This document shows positions 18,188 through 30,966 of a stretch of 64,000 bases of DNA, in pieces. A program made the translations under genes and the position numbers. This DNA is from Microbacterium sp. NIBRBAC000506063. GTDB taxonomy: Bacteria; Actinomycetota; Actinomycetes; Actinomycetales; Microbacteriaceae. Location: contig NZ_CP072877.1 of NCBI RefSeq assembly GCF_017968845.1, positions 372,001 to 436,000 of the forward strand, written 5' to 3'. The stretch's first letter is position 1. Every line of letters starts with the position of its first letter. The notes under the pieces are model-generated. The model was not told the origin of the DNA. It did not search any database and saw nothing but the letters and a program-made list of their open reading frames with translations.

Positions 18188-20627
18188 GCTCACCGGCGGA
18201 GCGGTTCGCGGCCGCGCAAAACACCGCGGCGCACCCCGAGACGGCGCGATTCGCAGGCCGGCAGCGGTTCGACCTCGATCCGTTCCAGATCGCGGCCTGC
18301 CAGGCGCTGGAAGACGGCCGGGGCGTGCTTGTCGCGGCGCCCACCGGCGCCGGCAAGACGATCGTCGGTGAGTTCGCGATCCATCTCGCGATGCTCGGCG
18401 AGAACGAGAAGGCCTTCTACACGACACCGATGAAGGCGCTGTCGAACCAGAAGTTCCGCGAGCTCGTCGACGTCTACGGAGCGGATGCCGTGGGCCTGCT
18501 CACCGGCGACACGAACATCAACGGCAATGCGCGCATCGTGGTCATGACGACCGAGGTGCTCCGCAACATGCTCTACGCCGATTCGGCGGCGCTGCGCGAT
18601 CTCCGCTACGTGATCATGGACGAGGTGCACTATCTCGCCGACCGCTTCCGCGGCGCCGTGTGGGAGGAAGTGATCATCCACCTGCCGCAGGAGGTGCGCG
18701 TCATCGCGCTGAGCGCGACGGTGTCCAACGCCGAGGAGTTCGGCGACTGGCTCGACACCGTCCGCGGCGACACCGAAGTGATCGTCTCCGAGACCCGCCC
18801 CGTGCCGCTCGAGCAGCACGTGCTCGTGCGCGGCGATCTCCTGCCGCTCTTCGACGAGCGGGCCGGTGTCGCCACGGCACAGGTGAACCAGGAGCTCATG
18901 CGGGTCCGCTCATTCAAGGGGCAGAACTACGAGAACAACCGCCGCACGCAGAAGTCGCGTGCCTCGGGTGGGCGGCGTCCGCACCGCTACGAGCGGCGAC
19001 CGCGTCCCGCGCGCATGGAGCGCATCGACCGTCCGGACGTGGTCAGACTCCTCGAGCGCGCCAACCTCCTGCCGGCGATCTTCTTCATCTTCAGCCGCGC
19101 CGGATGCGACGGTGCCGTCCAGCAGGTGCGCAGGGCCGGCACCCGACTCACCACGGCCGAGGAACGTGCCGAGATCCGCGAGATCGTCGAGGACAGAACC
19201 CGCAACCTCGGCGACGAGGATCTCGGGGTGCTCGGCTTCTTCGAGTGGAAGGACAACCTCGAACGCGGTGTCGCCGCCCATCACGCCGGGCTGCTGCCCG
19301 CGTTCAAGGAGGTCGTCGAGGAGCTCTACCAGCGCAAGCTCGTCAAGGTGGTCTTCGCCACGGAGACCCTCGCCCTCGGCATCAACATGCCGGCGCGCAC
19401 CGTCGTGCTGGAGAAGATGGAGAAGTTCAACGGCGAAGCGCGTGTGGCGATCACCTCGGGGAGTACACCCAGCTGACCGGGCGCGCCGGCCGCCGCGGCA
19501 TCGACGTCGAGGGCCATGCCGTCGTGCAGTGGACCGAGGGGATGGACCCGCAGGCCGTCGCCGCACTCGCCTCTCGACGCACCTATCCGCTCAACTCCAG
19601 CTTCCGCCCGACCTACAACATGGCCGTCAACCTCATCGATCAATTCGGCCGGGCCCGCGCCCGCGAGATCCTGGAGTCGTCGTTCGCCCAGTTCCAGGCC
19701 GACCGTGCCGTCGTGGGCCTCGCCCGCAAGGTGCGTGAGGCCGAGGAGTCGCTGGAGGGCTATCTCGCGGCGATGGAGTGCGAGCACGGCGACTTCCTGG
19801 ACTACTCGCGCCTGCGTCGCGAACTCAGCGACCTCGAGAAGAAGAACCGCCCCGGCTCGCAGGGCTCGCGGGCCGCGCGCGAGAAGCGGCAGAAGCAGAT
19901 CCACGAACTGCGGAATCGGATGCAGCGGCACGGCTGCCATCGCTGCCCCGACCGCGAGGCGCACGCCCGGTGGGCGGAGCGCTACTGGAAGCTCAAGCGC
20001 GAGACCGACCGCATCCGACGCCAGATCGAGACGCGGACGGGCACCGTCGCCCGAGTGTTCGACCGCGTCGTCGACGTGCTCGAGGCGCTGGACTACGTGC
20101 GCGGGAGGGCGCGGAGATGAGCCTGACGGATGCCGGCCGCACGATGCGCCGCATCTACGGCGAACGCGACCTGCTCGTCGCCGAATCACTCCGCCAGGGG
20201 CTGTGGACGAAGCTCGATGCCCCCTCTCTGGCCGCGATGGCCTGCTGCCTCGTCTACGAGCCGCGGCGGGAGGAATCCGGGATGGGGGAGCGCGGTCTGC
20301 CGCGCGGGCCTTCCGCGAGGCGCTCGACCGCACGCAGACGCTCTGGGCGGAGCTCGACGACCTCGAGCAGGATCACAAGCTTCCGGGCTCGGAGCCGCTC
20401 GCCTCGGGCCTGGCCGGTGCGATGCACTCCTGGGCACGGGGCGGATCACTGGACCGCGTGCTCCAGGAGGCGGATCTGCCGGCGGGCGACTTCGTGCGCT
20501 GGGCGAAGCAGACGATCGATCTGCTCGATCAGCTCTCCATCGTCGCCGAGGACCCCGATCTGGCCGGAACCGCCCGGCGTGCGCTCGACGGCGTCCGCCG
20601 GGGATCGTGGCCTACTCGTCCGTGTGA
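18184..20627 (+). CDS. helY: Ski2/Mtr4-like superfamily 2 helicase HelY (four frameshifts)
   Basis: About 814 residues. Walker A is AAPTGAGKT, motif II DEVH, motif III LSATVSN, motif VI QLTGRAGRRGID, followed by an insert and a helical C-terminal region ending IVAYSSV. Frames need joining near 19463 (GGGG), 20107 (GGG), 20283 (GGGGG) and 20603 (GGGG). HelY is a conserved actinobacterial DExH helicase adjacent to tatC; its substrate is thought to be structured RNA or DNA. The C-terminal part (DAGRTMRRIYGERDLLV; KLDAPSLAAMACCLVYEPR) is the family's DSHCT region. Confidence 0.9.
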
Positions 20628-20635
20628 AGGATCCG

Positions 20636-22220
20636 ATGACAGAACCGAGGCCCGAGCGGCAGCGTTCGATACCCCTGCTGCCTCTGTGGCTCGCCGTGCC
20701 CCTCGCGGCGCTGGCCGGGGTGCTGATGGATCTCGCCTACCCGGAAGCGGCGCTGTGGCCGCTCGCGTTCGTCGCCGTCGCACTGCTGCTGCTCGCTCTG
20801 ATCGGCCGCCGCATGGGTGGGGCGCTGCTGGTCGGCCTCGTCTATGGCGTGGTCTTCTTCGCGTTCCTGGTCTCGTGGACCTCCCGCTACCTCGGCCCGA
20901 TACCGTGGATCGCGCTCACGACCGTGGAAGCCGTCCTGACCGCCGTGCTCCTGGTGACGATCACGCTGGCGTACCGATGGGTGCCACGTGTGCTTCCTGG
21001 AAGGGCCGGGCGGCTGATCGTGCTGCCCGTCACCGTGGCTGCGCTCTGGGTCGGCCGTGAGGTCGTGCTCGGCTCCTGGCCCTACGGCGGCTTCCCCTGG
21101 GCGCGTCTGGGAATGACGCAGTCGGAGAGCCCTCTGGCGACGTTGTCCTCGTGGGTCGGCGTGGGCGGGCTCGGCTTCCTGATGGTGCTCCTCGTCGCCG
21201 TGCTGATCGAGATCGGGCGGATCGGGGCGTGGCGACGTCCGCTCGTGCTCGCCCTTCCGCGGCGCTCGTGGCCGTGCTGCTGTTCGTGCCGGCGTTCCCC
21301 ACCGTCGCCGGCGGTACGATGCGGATCGCCGCCGTCCAGGGCAACGGGCCCACCGGCTACTTCGATGAGCGTGAACCCTACGCGATCATCCAGGCGCAGT
21401 CGGATGCCACCGAGCCCCTCATCGGGGAGGATCTGGACCTCGTCGTGTGGCCGGAGGGCGGGATCGACTACGACCCGTTCCTGAGCGAGAATACCGCCCG
21501 GCGGCTGAGCTATCTGAGCTTCCGGCTGAACGCGCCGATCCTGGCGAACGCCGCGACGGCGCGAGACGACCTGTATTTCAACACGTCGATGCTGTGGGGC
21601 GCGGAAGACGGCGAGGTGCAGACGCACGACAAGCGGCATCCGGTGCCGTTCGGCGAGCACATCCCCGACCGTGAGTTCTACCGGGCGATCGTGCCCGACC
21701 TCGTCGATCTCGTGCAGCGCGAGTACACTCCGGGCACAAACCCCCGCTGATGACCGTGGGCGAGGCGACGATCGGCCTGGCGATCTGCTTCGACGTGATC
21801 TATGACGACGTCATCACCGAAGGCGTGCTCGGAGGGGCCGAGGTGCTCGTGTTCCAGACCAACAACGCCGACTTCCGCGGCACGGACGAGAATCTGCAGC
21901 AGCTGGCCTTCGCGCGCATGCGGGCGATCGAGACCGGGCGCTGGGTCGTCAACGTCTCGACCGTCGGAACGAGCCAGATCATCCGTGCCGATGGGTCGAC
22001 GGTCTCGTCACTGGGCGCGGATGAGGCCGGTGCGCTGCTCGAGGACGTCGAGCTTCGCACCGGCCTCACACCGGGTGTCGTCATCGGCCCCTGGCTGCAA
22101 TGGACGCTGCTGTGGGGCGGGTGGGGCGCACTCGCGCTCTTCGGAGTGCTCGGGAGACGGCGGCCTCAGGCGCCGATCTTCTCACGCGACTCGCCGGCGC
22201 CACGGCGTGCGCGAAGGTAG
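20636..22220 (+). CDS. lnt: Apolipoprotein N-acyltransferase (two frameshifts)
   Basis: About 528 residues: N-terminal membrane helices (residues 12-210) and a nitrilase-type catalytic domain. The presumed triad is Glu in VVWPEGGIDYD, Lys in THDKRHPVPFGEH and Cys in LAICFDVIYDD. Joins are needed near 21260 and 21745 (CCCCC run). Lnt adds the third acyl chain to lipoproteins, relevant to the Lgt and lipoproteins of this window. The last ~55 bp overlap the convergent rbpA 3' end. Confidence 0.9.
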
Positions 22221-22543
22221 GCGAGGCGCTCTTCGAGGAGCTCCTCGAGCTCGGCGCGCGTGCGGCGCTCCATGAGCATGTCCCAGTGGGTGCGAACGGC
22301 CTTGGAGTCGTCCTCTTCGACGGCGACGGACTTGCCGTCGACCTGCAGGCGCGCCTCGGCGCCGCAGGTGCGGCACTCCCAGCCGTGGGGTGCTTCCGCG
22401 TCCGCAGCGAACATCAGGATGGTGTCGGTGCCGCACGCGTCACAGGTGTAGGTGGTCTCGCGGCGCTCCATGAAAACGACGCCCTCTTCGCTCTGTAGGC
22501 TCTGGGCGCCGAGTCGGATGCCGCGCAGGCTGCGATCTGCCAT
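22166..22543 (-). CDS. rbpA: RNA polymerase-binding protein RbpA
   Basis: 125 residues beginning MADRSLRGIRLGAQSLQSEEG, the conserved N-terminal tail that enters the polymerase, then a zinc-ribbon-like core with CDACGTDT and CRTCGAEA, and the sigma-interacting helix HWDMLMERRTRAELEELLEER. RbpA stabilises the open complex with the housekeeping sigma factor in actinobacteria. The start fits the family; upstream in-frame codons are not conserved. A GGATG-N18-GTT arrangement (minus, 22599-22574) loosely resembles a SigR promoter, as known for Streptomyces rbpA. Confidence 0.95.
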   Translation of the reverse strand: MADRSLRGIRLGAQSLQSEEGVVFMERRETTYTCDACGTDTILMFAADAEAPHGWECRTCGAEARLQVDGKSVAVEEDDSKAVRTHWDMLMERRTRAELEELLEERLAYLRARRGAGESREKIGA

Positions 22544-22658
22544 TTTGTGGTCCTCTCGTCTGCTCTCAGGTATAACGCCCCTGCCTGTGCAATTCATCCA
22601 CGTAGGCGGATTGCGCGCCAGACTCACAGTGGAATCCCAGCGGGGAGAACGCGGGCCT

Positions 22659-23438
22659 TCAGAACAGTGTTTTCACGGCCAGATCGGCATGATCGGTGAC
22701 GACTCCGTCGACGCCGAAGTCGACGAGTTCTCGCATTCGCGCGGGGTCGTTGATCGTCCACACATGCACCTCGACGTCGTGCTCGTGGGCACGGCGCAGC
22801 ACCTGTTTCGTGAGCACCTTCAGCGGGCCGTACGACAGCGGGATCTGGAGCGCGTCGACCTCGCGCAAAGCCCTGGCGACGGCGGGGGAGAGGCGGGCGG
22901 CGGCGCCGGCCAGGAGGGCGGTGATCGTCGCCCGACCCGCCGAGGCCGCCGGTGGCATCTCCGCGCCGGCGCGGCGGACCTCCGCGATGGCGCGTCGCCG
23001 ACGGGTGTCGGAGAAGCTCGTCAGGAGCACCCTGCGGGTGTGCGGGGCGATCGCACGACCGATCAGAGGCAGGGCGGCATCCGTCTTCACGTCGATGTTG
23101 AACCGGGACTCCGGAAAGGCATGGAGCGCCTCGGCAACCGTGAGCAGGCCGCCATGGTCCGCGAAGAGCTCGGTGAGCTCGCGGGTGCTGACGGTCGCGA
23201 TCTCGCGCGCGTCACCAGTGAGCCGCTCGAGGGTCGCGTCGTGGAAGAGGACGAGCTCGCCATCGGCGGTCACGCGGCAGTCGGTCTCGATGTACTCGAC
23301 GCCGATGGCGTGCGCGGCGGCAAAGGCGCCCGCGGAGTTCTCCCACACGGCGGGGGCGTCGTCGGTCGCCGTCGACGCCAGGCCGCGGTGTGCGAGCACT
23401 CTCGGATGCCGCGTCCCGACGAAGTAGGGGTGCGTCAC
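22659..23438 (-). CDS. Glycerophosphodiester phosphodiesterase family protein
   Basis: 259 residues of the GDPD TIM barrel. Catalytic and metal residues are visible: LAHRGLAS, PENSAGAF-like ENSAGAFAAAH, YIETDCRVTADGELVLFHD, NIDVKTD, and VHVWTINDPARM near the end. It releases glycerol 3-phosphate from deacylated phospholipids or related diesters. No signal peptide is present, so it is cytoplasmic. Its start overlaps the stop of the SPFH gene by 4 nt, so the three genes NfeD-SPFH-GDPD are probably one transcript. Confidence 0.88.
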   Translation of the reverse strand: MTHPYFVGTRHPRVLAHRGLASTATDDAPAVWENSAGAFAAAHAIGVEYIETDCRVTADGELVLFHDATLERLTGDAREIATVSTRELTELFADHGGLLTVAEALHAFPESRFNIDVKTDAALPLIGRAIAPHTRRVLLTSFSDTRRRRAIAEVRRAGAEMPPAASAGRATITALLAGAAARLSPAVARALREVDALQIPLSYGPLKVLTKQVLRRAHEHDVEVHVWTINDPARMRELVDFGVDGVVTDHADLAVKTLF

Positions 23439-24361
23439 GCCCTCGGCGGGGTGTCGGCCGGGGACGCCTGGCGTGGCGTGAACGCGCTGCCCAGGCCCTT
23501 GAGCGCCTCGGTCAGCTCGCTGGGGATGATCCAGAGCTTGCTCGACTCGCTCTCGGCGATCTTGGGCAGCATCTGCAGGTACTGGTAGGCCAGCAGCTTG
23601 TCGTCCGGGGCGCCGAGGTGGATGGCGCTGAAGACGTTCTGGATCGCCTCGGCCTCGCCCTGGGCGCGCAGCACAGCGGCCTGCTTGTCGCCCTCCGCGC
23701 GAAGGATCTCCGCCTGGCGGGCGCCCTCGGCCTCGAGGATGGCCGACTGCTTGGTTCCCTCGGCCGTCAGGATCGCCGCACGGCGATCACGCTCGGCACG
23801 CATCTGCTTCTCCATCGAGTCCTGGATCGAGAGGGGCGGATCGATGGCCTTGAGCTCGACACGGCCGACGCGGATGCCCCACTTGCCGGTCGCCTCATCG
23901 AGCACGACGCGCAGCTGGCCATTGATCTCGTCGCGGCTCGTCAGGGCCTCTTCCAGGTTCAGCCCGCCGACGACGTTACGAAGCGTCGTCGTCGTGAGCT
24001 GCTCCACCGCACCCAGATAGTTCGCGATCTCATAGGTGGCGGCACGGGCATCGGTGACCTGGAAGTACACCACCGTGTCGATGGAGACGACCAGGTTGTC
24101 CTCGGTGATGACCGGCTGCGGCGGGAAGGAGACGACCTGCTCGCGCATGTCGATCAACGGTCGGAGGCGATCGATGAAGGGGACCAGGATGTTCAACCCC
24201 GGGTTGAGGGTCTTGTGATACTTCCCGAGGCGCTCGACGACGCCGGCCGTCGCCTGCGGGATGATGCGGATCGAACGGACGACCGTGACCACCACGAGGA
24301 TGATGATCGCGATCGCGAGGATCCACCCGATCGTGGCGGGGATGAACGAGCTGTCGGGCAC
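23435..24361 (-). CDS. SPFH/Band 7 (stomatin/paraslipin-like) membrane protein
   Basis: 308 residues: one N-terminal membrane helix (TIGWILAIAIIILVVVTVV), the SPFH domain (RIIPQATAGVVERLGKYHKT; LRPLIDMREQVVSFPPQPVI; VYFQVTDARAATYEIANY), and a long helical coiled region rich in Glu-Ala repeats (TEGTKQSAILEAEGARQAE). SPFH proteins assemble ring scaffolds in membrane microdomains. The NfeD partner is encoded 9 nt upstream, the standard pairing. Confidence 0.9.
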   Translation of the reverse strand: MPDSSFIPATIGWILAIAIIILVVVTVVRSIRIIPQATAGVVERLGKYHKTLNPGLNILVPFIDRLRPLIDMREQVVSFPPQPVITEDNLVVSIDTVVYFQVTDARAATYEIANYLGAVEQLTTTTLRNVVGGLNLEEALTSRDEINGQLRVVLDEATGKWGIRVGRVELKAIDPPLSIQDSMEKQMRAERDRRAAILTAEGTKQSAILEAEGARQAEILRAEGDKQAAVLRAQGEAEAIQNVFSAIHLGAPDDKLLAYQYLQMLPKIAESESSKLWIIPSELTEALKGLGSAFTPRQASPADTPPRA

Positions 24362-24370
24362 AGGGAACTC

Positions 24371-24844
24371 CTAGTCTTGCGCGGGACGGACGATGGCGGT
24401 GGCGCCGTGGATCGCATCGACGGCGATGGCGGCGCCCTGGGGGATCGCGACCTCTCCGGCGGTGCGGGCTGTCCAGATATCGCCGTTGGAGAGCTTGACC
24501 TGGCCGGACACGGCGGTGACCTCATGAAGGGTGAATCCGCCGAGGCCGATGAGCGCCTCGACGTTGGACTTCGTGGGGTCTTCGCTGCGATGCACTCTCC
24601 TCAGCAGCGGTGGGCGGATGAAGAGGATCAGCACCGTCGCGGCGAGCCCGGCGATGATGAACTGCAGCCAGATCGGCGCATCCAGCAGACCGGAGACGAG
24701 ACCTACGGCGCTGCCGAGCGCGAGCATCAAGAAGGTGAAGTCGAGAGTGAGCATCTCGATCACCAGGAACAGGGCGATGAGCACGAGCCAGCCGATCCAC
24801 GCCCACTCGGCGATCAGAGCGATGGTGGTAGAGATGTCGTCCAC
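24371..24844 (-). CDS. NfeD-like membrane protein
   Basis: 157 residues. Membrane helices cover WAWIGWLVLIALFLVIEML and the next hydrophobic stretches (about residues 40-80), followed by a soluble OB-fold domain (NVEALIGLGGFTLHEVTAVS; SGQVKLSNGDIWTARTAG). NfeD proteins form complexes with SPFH proteins. The GTG at 24844 was chosen because AGGAGG precedes it by 4 nt; an in-frame ATG at 24871 has no ribosome site. Confidence 0.85.
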   Translation of the reverse strand: MDDISTTIALIAEWAWIGWLVLIALFLVIEMLTLDFTFLMLALGSAVGLVSGLLDAPIWLQFIIAGLAATVLILFIRPPLLRRVHRSEDPTKSNVEALIGLGGFTLHEVTAVSGQVKLSNGDIWTARTAGEVAIPQGAAIAVDAIHGATAIVRPAQD

Positions 24845-24965
24845 GAGGCCTCCTGTGCGCAAACCTACCATGGGCGTTGCTCAGCCCAGCGCGACGGAAG
24901 AGGTCAATTGGTAGGGTGACAGAGGCCGTGCGCTCGTGCGGTCGCACGCACGACAAGGAGTCCCG

Positions 24966-25729
24966 ATGCCCCAGCCTCTCGCCGCCGGATCCCTGGCCGG
25001 AAAAGTCGCCCTCGTGACCGGCTCCTCACGGGGGATCGGCGCCGACACCGTCCGCTACTTCGCCGACGCCGGTGCCGATGTGGTCATCAACTTCCGCAAC
25101 AAGGCGCCGCGCGCCGAGAAGCTCGCCGCCCAGATCCGCGAGGGCGGGACGAAGGCGCTCGTGGTCGGTGCCGACCTGACCGACCCGGCATCCGTTCAGG
25201 AGATGTTCGACGCCGTGGGCGCCGAGTACGGCCGCCTGGACATCCTCGTGCTCAACGCCTCGGGCGGCATGGAATCAGGGATGGCCGAGGACTACGCGCT
25301 CACCCTCAACCGCGACGCGCAGCTGAACGTCCTCGCCGCGGCCGAGCCGCTGCTGGGCGAGGGCTCGCGCGTCGTGTTCGTCACGAGCCACCAGGCGCAC
25401 TTCATCCGCACCACCCCACGATGCCGGAATACGAGCCGGTCGCGCTGTCGAAACGGGCAGGAGAGGACGCCCTCCGCGAGCGCATTCCGGCGCTGGCGGA
25501 GAAGGGCATCGGCTTCACCGTGGTCTCCGGAGACATGATCGAGGGCACCATCACCGCGACCCTGCTCGAGCGCGCGAACCCGGGGGCGATCGCCGGTCGA
25601 CGCGAGTCCGCCGGCAAGCTCTACAATGTGTCGGAGTTCGCGGCCGAGGTCGCGCAGGCCGCTGTCGACCCGGTGCCGGCCGACAACACGCGCCTGGTGG
25701 GAGACACGAGCACCTTCGTGGCGGAGTGA
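24966..25729 (+). CDS. SDR family oxidoreductase (one frameshift)
   Basis: About 254 residues. The cofactor site is VTGSSRGIGADTVRYFADAG, with LNASGG as the NNAG-equivalent and Ser in VFVTSHQAHF. One C is missing near 25415 (ACCACCCC). After the join the expected YxxxK reads YEPVALSK, so Lys is not at +4 from Tyr and activity is uncertain. The start has CAAGGAG upstream. The S9 peptidase gene overlaps its stop (GTGA). Confidence 0.85.
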
Positions 25730-27719
25730 CCGTGCGGGCGGAGCACATCGAGACACTCGTCTCCGTCGGTCGCCCTGCGGTCGCACGCGACGGCTCCTTC
25801 GCGGTGTTCGCGACCTCGCGTCCGTCCATCGAGGCGAACCGTCCTGTCGGCAGGCTCTTTCGGATCGAGCTCGCCGATCACAGGATGCGCCCATTGACAC
25901 GCGGAGTCTCCGACTCGGCTCCTCTGCTCTCACCGGATGACACGCGCCTCGCGTTCCTCCGCGCCGATGCCAAGGGCAAGCCGCAGGTGTGGGTCGTCGA
26001 AGCGTCGGGCGGAGAGCCCGTGCAGGTCACGGATGCGCCCCTCGGCGTCCGCTCCTTCGACTGGTCGCCGGACGGCACGCGCCTGGCCTTCACCGCTCCC
26101 GTGCCCGAGCCCGGACGCTACGGTTCGGTCGAAGGGCTCGACGCGCAGGCCGAGGCGCCGCGCCGCGTGACCGGACTGCGATGGCAGGCGAACGGGCTCG
26201 GGTGGACGACCGGACGACCGGCGCAGGTCTTCGTCGTCGACGCCCCCGACCTCGGCGCGGAGCCTCTCGTGGATCCGGCTCCGGTCGTGCGCTCGGCGGG
26301 GGAGAGCGCGCCGGACAAGCGCGTCGTGCACCGCGAAGCGGTACAGCTCACCGACGGCACGCGTTCCTTCTCCGGATCGGTCTTCGCTCCGGGCGGCACC
26401 GAGATCCTGACCGTCCCGGACGAGCCCGACTCCTCGGAGCGCGATCTGAGCAACGTCCTGCTCGCCATCCGCGTCGACGGTTCCGGCGAACGCGAGGTGA
26501 TCGGCCGCGACCGGCGCCTCTCCCTGAGCGGTGTGGCGATCGCCGACGATGAGACGATCGCCCTGCTCGCCGCAGAGCTCCCGGAGTCCGCGACCGACTT
26601 CATCGCGCCAGGGCAGGCGCTCTGGATCCTCGTCGACGGCGTGCCGCAGCGGCTCACGGATCCGGAGACGATCGATCTGGGAGAGGTCGGCAGTCACATC
26701 ACGGCGATCGGCGAGGACTTCCTCGTGCAGAACCGCACCCGCGGCAGGGTCGAGCTCCTGCGTGTATCACGCAGCGGCGCTGTCGAGCAGGTGCTCGGCG
26801 GGGACCTCGAGGTCAACGGCCACGGCGCCTCGGAGGACGGGCGCATCCTCGCATCCGTCGCCCGCCCCGACACCTTCGGAGAGCTCGTCGAGGTCGGCGG
26901 GGACACGCTGACGGACTTCGGCGCCGCTCTGCGCGACACCGGCGTCGTCGTCCCCGAGGAGCGGGAGATCACCGGTCGCGACGGCTACCCCGTGCACGGC
27001 TGGGTCGCCAAGCCCGAAGGAGACGGGCCCTTCCCCGTGATCCTCCAGATCCACGGCGGTCCCTATGCGCAGTACGGGGTCCACGCCTTCGATGAGACCC
27101 AGGTGCTCGTCGACGCCGGCTACGCCGTGGTCTACTGCAACCCCGCGGATCGGCGGGCTATGGGCGCGAGCACGGCCGCAGCATCCGCCGGGCCATGGGC
27201 ACCCTGGATTTCCACGACGTCATCGACTTTCTCGAGGGCGTCCTCACCGTCGACGCCACGCTGGACGGCGACAGGGTCGGCGTCATGGGCGGCTCCTACG
27301 GCGGCTATCTGACCGCATGGATCATCGCGCACGATCACCGCTTCGCCGGGGCCATCGTCGAGCGAGGGTTCCTCGACCCCGTCTCCTTCCAGGGCACGAG
27401 CGACATCGGCTCGTTCTTCGGCGACGAGTACGTCGGGGTGCACGAGGACGACCTCGCACGGCAGAGCCCCATGGCCGTCGTCGCGCAGGTGACGACGCCG
27501 ACGCTCGTCCTGCACTCGGAACTGGACTTCCGCTGCCCGCTGGAGCAGGCCACGCGGTACTACTCGGCGCTGAAGCGTCAGGGAACGGATGCCGAGATGC
27601 TCATCTTCCCCGGCGAGGACCACGAGCTCACCCGCAGCGGTCAGCCGCGTCATCGTCTCCAGCGCTTCGCCGCGGTCCTCGACTGGTGGCAGCGCCGGCT
27701 GCCGGTCGCCGCGGACTGA
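25726..27719 (+). CDS. S9 family (prolyl oligopeptidase-type) serine peptidase (one frameshift)
   Basis: About 664 residues: an N-terminal seven-bladed beta-propeller with WD40/TolB-like repeats (LSPDDTRLAFLRADAKGKPQ; DWSPDGTRLAFTAPVP) and a C-terminal alpha/beta hydrolase. The nucleophile is Ser in GGSYGGYLT, the acid lies in SELDFRCPLEQA and the His in GEDHELTRSG. One C is missing near 27150, where NPRGSAGYGREHG should be read. Such dipeptidyl or acylaminoacyl peptidases act on short peptides; no signal peptide is seen, so it is cytoplasmic. Confidence 0.88.
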
Positions 27720-27731
27720 TCAGGCCGACGA

Positions 27732-27765
27732 CGAGGCCCGCCACCCCGAAGGGCGGCGGGCCTCG
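27732..27765 (+). terminator. Strong hairpin after the S9 peptidase gene
   Basis: CGAGGCCCGCC (27732-27742) and GGCGGGCCTCG (27755-27765) form a perfect 11-bp stem with a 12-nt loop. It lies between convergent genes and could act in both directions; no T-tract follows, as is usual in high-GC actinobacteria. Confidence 0.75.
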
Positions 27766-27786
27766 TACAACCCGGCGAAGGAGTGG

Positions 27787-28413
27787 CTATTCGGCGGCCT
27801 TCTCTGCGGCATCCGAGGCCTCCGCCACGGCGGTGCGGATCTCGTTCGCCGCCTTCTTGACCGTACGGCCGAGCGTGATGGCCCGGACGATCTGCAGGAC
27901 GCCGAGGACGACCAGCGTGATTCCGAGGATCCACCAGAGGATCAGTGCGCCGTACAGCGGCGAGAACAGCACCACGACGCCACCGATGATGCTGATGATC
28001 GCGTAGAACAGCGTCCAGCCCTTCGAGGCGGCGTCGCCGAGGAAGGACAGGGAGACGACGCCGTCGATGATCCAGCTGATGCCGACGAGGATCGCGACGA
28101 AGATCGCCAGAGCGATCACCGATGCCGTGATGTTCCAGAAGGCCGCGATTCCGGCGATGACGTAGACCAGGCCGAGGACGATGTGTCCGACCCGTGTCCA
28201 GCCGGTCTTCTCCTTCGAGAAGATCCCGAGGCCGAGATAGACGAGCCCGGCGATGATCAGGTAGGCGGCGATGATGCCGACGATGAAGACCGCCGCGCCC
28301 TTCGGCCAGACGAGGATGACGATACCGGCGATGAGCGCGACGACGCCGGCGAGCGCAAGGGTGATGCGCGCCGCCCTCAGCACATCTCTCGCTTCACTCA
28401 GATTTGCGGACAT
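27787..28413 (-). CDS. HdeD/DUF308 family membrane protein
   Basis: 208 residues from MSANLSEARDVLRAARI; the start is supported by AAAGGA 6 nt upstream. Six hydrophobic helices in three hairpins, with the family's repeated G-rich segments (ALAGVVALIAGIVILVWP; YLIIAGLVYLGLGIF; GISWIIDGVVSLSFLG) and a charged helical C-tail rich in Ala and Glu (KKAANEIRTAVAEASDAAEK). HdeD proteins are linked to acid or envelope stress; the mechanism is unknown. Confidence 0.87.
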   Translation of the reverse strand: MSANLSEARDVLRAARITLALAGVVALIAGIVILVWPKGAAVFIVGIIAAYLIIAGLVYLGLGIFSKEKTGWTRVGHIVLGLVYVIAGIAAFWNITASVIALAIFVAILVGISWIIDGVVSLSFLGDAASKGWTLFYAIISIIGGVVVLFSPLYGALILWWILGITLVVLGVLQIVRAITLGRTVKKAANEIRTAVAEASDAAEKAAE

Positions 28414-28441
28414 GATGGTCCTTTCTGGGAATATCCTGTGA

Positions 28442-28454
28442 GTGGGATACCCAC
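28442..28454. promoter_or_regulatory. Palindrome between divergent HdeD and UvrA-like genes
   Basis: GTGGGATACCCAC is a perfect 5-bp inverted repeat around ATA, flanked by partly symmetric TGTGA and CAGAG. It lies 29 bp before the HdeD start and could be an operator for either gene; no regulator is known. Confidence 0.35.
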
Positions 28455-28507
28455 AGAGTAGCGGTGTCGGGGTGGCTCTGGGGGTCACTTACGCCGAATG
28501 TCGGCAT

Positions 28508-30925
<2,418 letters not shown>

Positions 30926-30966
30926 GCGTTGCGCCTCCTCGTACTGGGAAGGGCCTGCCGAGCTTA

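Noticed and set aside
18184..20627. helY split into three genes
   Set aside because: Each boundary is a one-base loss in a G run and the joined protein has all helicase motifs in order.
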